Source: HGM13006 sp900757695 (GTDB lineage: Bacteria > Bacillota > Clostridia > Oscillospirales > Oscillospiraceae). Taken from it: a stretch of DNA of 64,000 nucleotides. The notes beneath the pieces are model-generated. The model had not been told where the DNA came from. It searched no databases and saw only the letters and a list, made by a program, of their open reading frames with translations. Each line of letters begins with the position of its first letter. Position 1 is the stretch's first letter. Both the position numbers and the translations under genes were made by a program. Shown here one piece after another: positions 60,748 through 64,000 of this stretch. The stretch is from NCBI GenBank assembly GCA_959607825.1, contig CAUHNW010000007.1:87263-151262 (forward strand), read 5' to 3'.

Positions 60748-60777
60748 GTTGCTCACCTCATGTGATTTGATACTCCT

Positions 60778-60806
60778 ATCCTATCATGAAAACTTTCCGG
60801 TTGCAA
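60778..60806 (-). promoter_or_regulatory. Promoter of deoB
   Basis: TTGCAA (60806-60801), 17-nt spacer, TAGGAT (60783-60778). TTTGATACTCC (60766-60776) lies just downstream in the leader, the same 11-mer as in the inverted repeat at 50943. Confidence 0.55.
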
Positions 60807-60810
60807 CACC

Positions 60811-60839
60811 TTGCGACATGGCTAAAATTTCGGTATAAT
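60811..60839 (+). promoter_or_regulatory. Promoter of the flavin-binding protein gene
   Basis: TTGCGA (60811-60816), 17-nt spacer, TATAAT (60834-60839). It is back to back with the deoB promoter, 4 bp apart. Confidence 0.8.
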
Positions 60840-60891
60840 AACATTCAAAAGAAAAAGCCGTCCACCGGGATGGCCGAAAGGAGATATACAT

Positions 60892-61284
60892 ATGATCACC
60901 ATGCAGGAGCTTCAGGAAAAGGTCGGCGGCGTGTTCTACTTTGCCACCGTGGAGGACGGCGAGCCAAGAGTCCGTCCCTTTGGATTTACGATGGGTTTTG
61001 AAGATAAGCTGTATTTTGGCTGCGGCACCCACAAGGCCGCCTATGCACAGCTGATGAAGGATCCCCATTTGGAGGTCTGCGCTTTTAAGGATGGCAGCTT
61101 TGTGCGCATTCGTGGCAAAGCCGTTATGGATGATCGGGACGAGGTGCAAAAGGCCATGTACGAAAGTGCTCCCTTCCTGAAAAAGACCTATAACGAGGAG
61201 ACCGGGCACCATCACATCTGCTTTTATCTGGAGGATATGTCCGCCATGGAGTTTAAGGGGCCGGAAGCCATCCGTCTGGTATAA
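60892..61284 (+). CDS. Pyridoxamine 5'-phosphate oxidase-like flavin-binding protein
   Basis: ATG 60892 follows AAAGGAG, giving 130 residues. The split-barrel fold reads VGGVFYFATVEDGEPRVRPF, LYFGCGTHKAAYAQLMKDPH and VRIRGKAVMDDRDEVQKAMY. This is the common small PNPOx-like family of anaerobes, which bind FMN or F420-type cofactors and reduce or bind small molecules. Similar proteins include nitroimidazole resistance-type (Nim-like) reductases. The specific role is not known. It lies next to deoB and upstream of solute-binding gene 3. Confidence 0.85.
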   Translation: MITMQELQEKVGGVFYFATVEDGEPRVRPFGFTMGFEDKLYFGCGTHKAAYAQLMKDPHLEVCAFKDGSFVRIRGKAVMDDRDEVQKAMYESAPFLKKTYNEETGHHHICFYLEDMSAMEFKGPEAIRLV

Positions 61285-61321
61285 GGGAGAACACACCGGG
61301 GACACATGCGCCCTTTACACT

Positions 61322-61350
61322 AAAGCTGCCCGGCATCGGGCAGCTTTTCT
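61322..61350 (+). terminator. Terminator after the flavin-binding protein gene
   Basis: AAAGCTGCCC/GGGCAGCTTT stem followed by TCT. Confidence 0.8.
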
Positions 61351-61384
61351 CATATGCACGGGAAACGTAATGCAATATCCCCCG

Positions 61385-61406
61385 GCTTCTGCCCAACGGC
61401 AGAAGC
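61385..61406 (+). promoter_or_regulatory. 5' leader hairpin before solute-binding gene 3
   Basis: GCTTCTGCC/GGCAGAAGC stem ends 5 nt before the AAAGGAG ribosome binding site of the gene at 61425. It may protect or tune the mRNA. No clear promoter was found in 61351-61384. Confidence 0.45.
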
Positions 61407-61424
61407 TCCAGAAAGGAGCGCTCT

Positions 61425-63056
61425 ATGAAACTCAGAAAACTCACAGCCCTATGCCTATCCTTCGGACTGCTGTGCGCCTGCGGCAGCAGCCGGGACGTAC
61501 CGGAAATCATGCCCCAGCAGAGCTACAGGGCAGCAGAGGAAGCCTCTGCTCAGGCGCATACAGCCGAGGTATTTCAGTCCGCTCCGGCGGCCAACGCCTA
61601 TCCGCTGACGGATACCTCCACTGTGCTGACCCTTTCCTACCCCCTGAACAACGACTTTGATCTGGCCGGAGACCAGCAGTTTCTTGCCGCATGGGAGAAG
61701 ACCACCGGTGTCACCATTGACGCAGAGGCCGTCCCCGGTGCGGAATACTACGCCAACCTGAATCAGCGGATCGCCGCAGATGAGCTTTCTGACATCTACC
61801 TGCATCTGTCGGATTATTTGTTGAATGCGGACGTTGATGTTGCACAGGAACTTGGCTCACTGCTCAGCGAATATGCTCCAAACTATATTTCTGCCGTAAA
61901 CAGTCTGCCCGATGCGGTACATGCCGTTACGGAGGCGGATGGGCGCATCTGTCGTATGGCGATTCTAATGGATCAGCCGTCTGTCTACGCTGATTTTGGC
62001 CTCATGCTTCGTCAGGACTGGATGGATGCGCTGGACCTCTCGTCTCCGGAGACCTATGAGGAACTCCATCATGTGCTTCTGTCCATGAAAGATGCCTATC
62101 AGCCGGCGCAGCCCCTTCATCTGCTGAATACCGGATTTACGGACTACAATAATCTGTGCTCCGGCTACGGCATTTCCCTGGGCAGCACCGCCCCCAACAA
62201 TGGCTTTTATCAGGTGGATGGGGAAATACACTATGGACCGTTGGAAGCGGGCTTTACGGACTATTTGACCATGCTTCATCAGTGGTATCAGGAGGGGGTT
62301 ATTACACCCGCCTTTTTAGATGCCGCTGATCCAACCGCCAACAGCTATCTGGGAGACATCAGCACCGGAGACTGCGGCGCATTTTTCCTTCCACTGGATG
62401 CCTATACGACACTGAGCAATATGTGCAGCTTCCCGCTGGCTCCGGCCATGGATCCGGTCTCAGCCTCCGGCGACATGACCCATCTGGCGCCGGCTCCCGC
62501 CACTATAGTCTGGGGGCCCGGCTATTCCGTCAGCACTGCCTGCACAGAACCCGCCCTTGCGGTTCAGATGCTGGATTGGCTGTACAGCGAAGAAGCGCAG
62601 CTGCTGGGCGGCTATGGTACAGAAGGTGAAAGCTATACCATCGAAAATGGGAGCCCAGCCTTTACCGACCTGATCCTGCAAAACCCGCAGAGTTTTACGC
62701 CGCCGGAAGCACTGGGGGCATATACATCTCCCTCCCTCAGCGGTGTGCGCCCAAAGGAAGCAGTGCTGCTGCTCTACGAGACCCGGGCATTGCTGAATGT
62801 CTGGACCTGCCAGAAGGATGCCGCATACATGCTGCCGCAGGGGCTGACGCTGACACAGGAAGATGCGGAGACCTACTCCGGTCTTGCGGCGGATTTCTCT
62901 ACTTATGTGGACTCCGTCATTCCGCAGCTGATCACCGGTGAAATATCTCTGGACGAGATCCCGGCCATTCAGCAGTCCATCCGGGATATGGGCGCAGATG
63001 ACTGCATTGCCCTGTGGCAGGCGGAGCTGGATCGGTGGAATGCGCTGGGGGCATAA
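61425..63056 (+). CDS. Extracellular solute-binding lipoprotein 3
   Basis: The 543-residue protein has a lipoprotein signal (GLLCACGS) and the same large binding fold as the genes at 49031 and 55424. It includes KTTGVTIDAEAVPGAEYYAN, MLRQDWMDALDLSSPETYEE and YQVDGEIHYGPLEAGFTDYL. The last block parallels YQVDDTVMYGPIQPEFKEYL in protein 1. It lacks the Pro/Gly tail and has a shorter linker. It is the only one of the three on the plus strand. As for the other two, no permease is adjacent. Confidence 0.88.
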   Translation: MKLRKLTALCLSFGLLCACGSSRDVPEIMPQQSYRAAEEASAQAHTAEVFQSAPAANAYPLTDTSTVLTLSYPLNNDFDLAGDQQFLAAWEKTTGVTIDAEAVPGAEYYANLNQRIAADELSDIYLHLSDYLLNADVDVAQELGSLLSEYAPNYISAVNSLPDAVHAVTEADGRICRMAILMDQPSVYADFGLMLRQDWMDALDLSSPETYEELHHVLLSMKDAYQPAQPLHLLNTGFTDYNNLCSGYGISLGSTAPNNGFYQVDGEIHYGPLEAGFTDYLTMLHQWYQEGVITPAFLDAADPTANSYLGDISTGDCGAFFLPLDAYTTLSNMCSFPLAPAMDPVSASGDMTHLAPAPATIVWGPGYSVSTACTEPALAVQMLDWLYSEEAQLLGGYGTEGESYTIENGSPAFTDLILQNPQSFTPPEALGAYTSPSLSGVRPKEAVLLLYETRALLNVWTCQKDAAYMLPQGLTLTQEDAETYSGLAADFSTYVDSVIPQLITGEISLDEIPAIQQSIRDMGADDCIALWQAELDRWNALGA

Positions 63057-63068
63057 CGTCACCGTACA

Positions 63069-63105
63069 AAAGGAGCTGTCTCGCCTTTTTGTGAGACAGC
63101 TCCTT
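63069..63105. terminator. Bidirectional terminator (twin of 53807)
   Basis: AAGGAGCTGTCTC/GAGACAGCTCCTT stem with flanking AAAA and TTCTTT between convergent genes. Confidence 0.88.
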
Positions 63106-63128
63106 CTTTATTCGGATTCTCTGATCCG

Positions 63129-64000
63129 TTATTTTACGATCAGCTTGCCGCCGGAGGTCAGCAAGTACTCCCCGGAGAGTGTGCAGCCCTCACCGGCAGC
63201 TGCGGAGATCACAACACCGGCAGGGGCGTCGATCTGCTGGGCCTTTACATCCCCTACAAGGCAAACGCTGGAATCGCCGGTGGCGGTCCAGGAGCTTCCT
63301 TCCAGAGAGATATAGGCATCGGTAATAACGCCCTTGACCGTAGCGTTGAGAATAGAGACGTTCATGGTGCGGTCCGTGTCGTCATTGACGATATCTCCGG
63401 CGTAGTCGCCGTTGGCGATGACTGCATTGACGCCGTAGCACTTGAGCTTCATTTCATCAGGCACCTTGGTGGCGGCATCATCATCGTTGACAATGGCATG
63501 CACCAGATATTTTCCGGTCTTGACCTTTGCACCATCCAGCTTCAGATAGACGTTCTCGGACTTGACGAAGAATAGCGCCTCTCCCACGTCCCAGGTACCG
63601 CCGGTGATATGGCACTCGGTGGTTTCGGTATAATGACCACGGATGCCGTGGAGCATGGCACCATACTGATTGGATTTGACGGTGCCGCCGCTAAACTTGA
63701 CCCAGGCATCGCCTGCAATAATGGCAACATGAGTGTCAACAGTGATCCGGCAGTCGTTGAGCACGTTGTGGCAGCCGTTGTCGGCGTAGGTGCCGTAGCC
63801 AACGGTTTCGCAGACCACATCGCAGTTGTTGGCTTCCAGATAGAGGTCACCGTTGGAGCCGTCGGTGGACAGGGCTGCCCAGGAGTGGGCCAGAATCTTG
63901 GAGTCATAGAAATAGGCCCGGGAATTGCCCATGGAGAGGTGAGTGCGGCAGTTGCCGCCCAGCTTCAGGCCCGGAGGGGGCTCCATCATGCCGGAGGCGA
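63129..64000 (-). CDS. Right-handed beta-helix repeat protein, C-terminal part (runs off the right edge)
   Basis: The frame stays open to the window end, so the visible 290 residues are the C-terminal part. It shares the ordered features of the protein at 21082: WAALSTDGSNGDLYLEANNC, YGTYADNGCHNVLNDC, VKFSGG, then short strand-turn repeats and the cap IDAPAGVVISAAAGEGCTLS before SGEYLLTSGGKLIVK. A Pro/Gly spot (MMEPPPGLKLGG) stands at the same place as PPAPLEIQG in the other copy. It is a clear paralogue. Function unknown, no catalytic residues recognised. Confidence 0.75.
   Translation of the reverse strand, partial: ASGMMEPPPGLKLGGNCRTHLSMGNSRAYFYDSKILAHSWAALSTDGSNGDLYLEANNCDVVCETVGYGTYADNGCHNVLNDCRITVDTHVAIIAGDAWVKFSGGTVKSNQYGAMLHGIRGHYTETTECHITGGTWDVGEALFFVKSENVYLKLDGAKVKTGKYLVHAIVNDDDAATKVPDEMKLKCYGVNAVIANGDYAGDIVNDDTDRTMNVSILNATVKGVITDAYISLEGSSWTATGDSSVCLVGDVKAQQIDAPAGVVISAAAGEGCTLSGEYLLTSGGKLIVK

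Noticed and set aside
49031..63989. Integrated mobile element or prophage
   Set aside because: No integrase, transposase, phage structural genes or att-like repeats; each gene has its own ordinary promoter and terminator.

Overview
The window looks like the chromosome of a gut-type, strictly anaerobic Clostridia member of the order Oscillospirales (Oscillibacter, Faecalibacterium and relatives). The evidence is moderately high GC, Gram-positive ribosome binding sites (AGGAGG) with frequent GTG and TTG starts, a butyryl-CoA:acetate-type CoA-transferase, Firmicutes-type RqcP, a K+-dependent membrane pyrophosphatase, ECF transport components and lipoprotein solute-binding proteins. This placement is inferred from gene content only. 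No transposase, phage gene, rRNA or CRISPR array is visible.

Layout. 1-157 is the start of a GNAT acetyltransferase leaving the window. 175-373 holds two repeats that encode overlapping micro-ORFs beside a tRNA-Leu. 598-3129 is a TetM-like translational GTPase fused to a YacP/NYN nuclease domain. 3177-8283 is a marR - heterodimeric ABC exporter - SDR operon with a probable MarR operator. 8535-13143 holds a CoA-transferase, a Cof-type HAD phosphatase, a SpoU methyltransferase and prfC. Two tRNAs (Glu, Met) follow. 13630-17383 is a metG-rqcP housekeeping stretch. 17479-19082 is a cupin-SDR operon with highly biased codons, a long structured leader and a CIRCE-like promoter element. 19158-21029 is an ApbE - NusG_II - Gx-transporter operon suggestive of extracytosolic flavin chemistry. 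21082-22467 is a beta-helix protein. 22674-26394 is polA plus a THUMP methyltransferase. 26589-39707 carries two MATE exporters, an SCP2-like/ADH/ALDH operon, an ECF-S component with a pyridoxal kinase (vitamin B6), a radical SAM protein, a cysteine desulfurase, a lipoprotein nuclease, pyrE, radC and a LysR regulator. 39758-44837 is a complete BMP-type nucleoside ABC importer, divergent from an AraC-type regulator.

The most unusual part is 49031 to the right edge. Three large lipoprotein solute-binding proteins have no permease or ATPase nearby. They are interspersed with a two-part hot-dog (MaoC-like) dehydratase, an Old Yellow Enzyme/2,4-dienoyl-CoA-reductase-like flavoenzyme with altered active-site and Fe-S motifs, a small flavin-binding protein, and a second copy of the beta-helix protein. 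Related sequence elements (TTTGATAYTC half-sites, long inverted repeats) occur in several of their promoter regions. I read this as a candidate uptake and reductive-modification locus for an unidentified small molecule. The membrane pyrophosphatase, with ribosomal-protein-like codon choice, sits in the middle, and phosphopentomutase (deoB) near the end connects to the nucleoside importer.

Promoters fall into two classes. tRNA and several regulated promoters use TTGACA at -35. Many others use TTGCNN. Nearly all have a 17-nt spacer.
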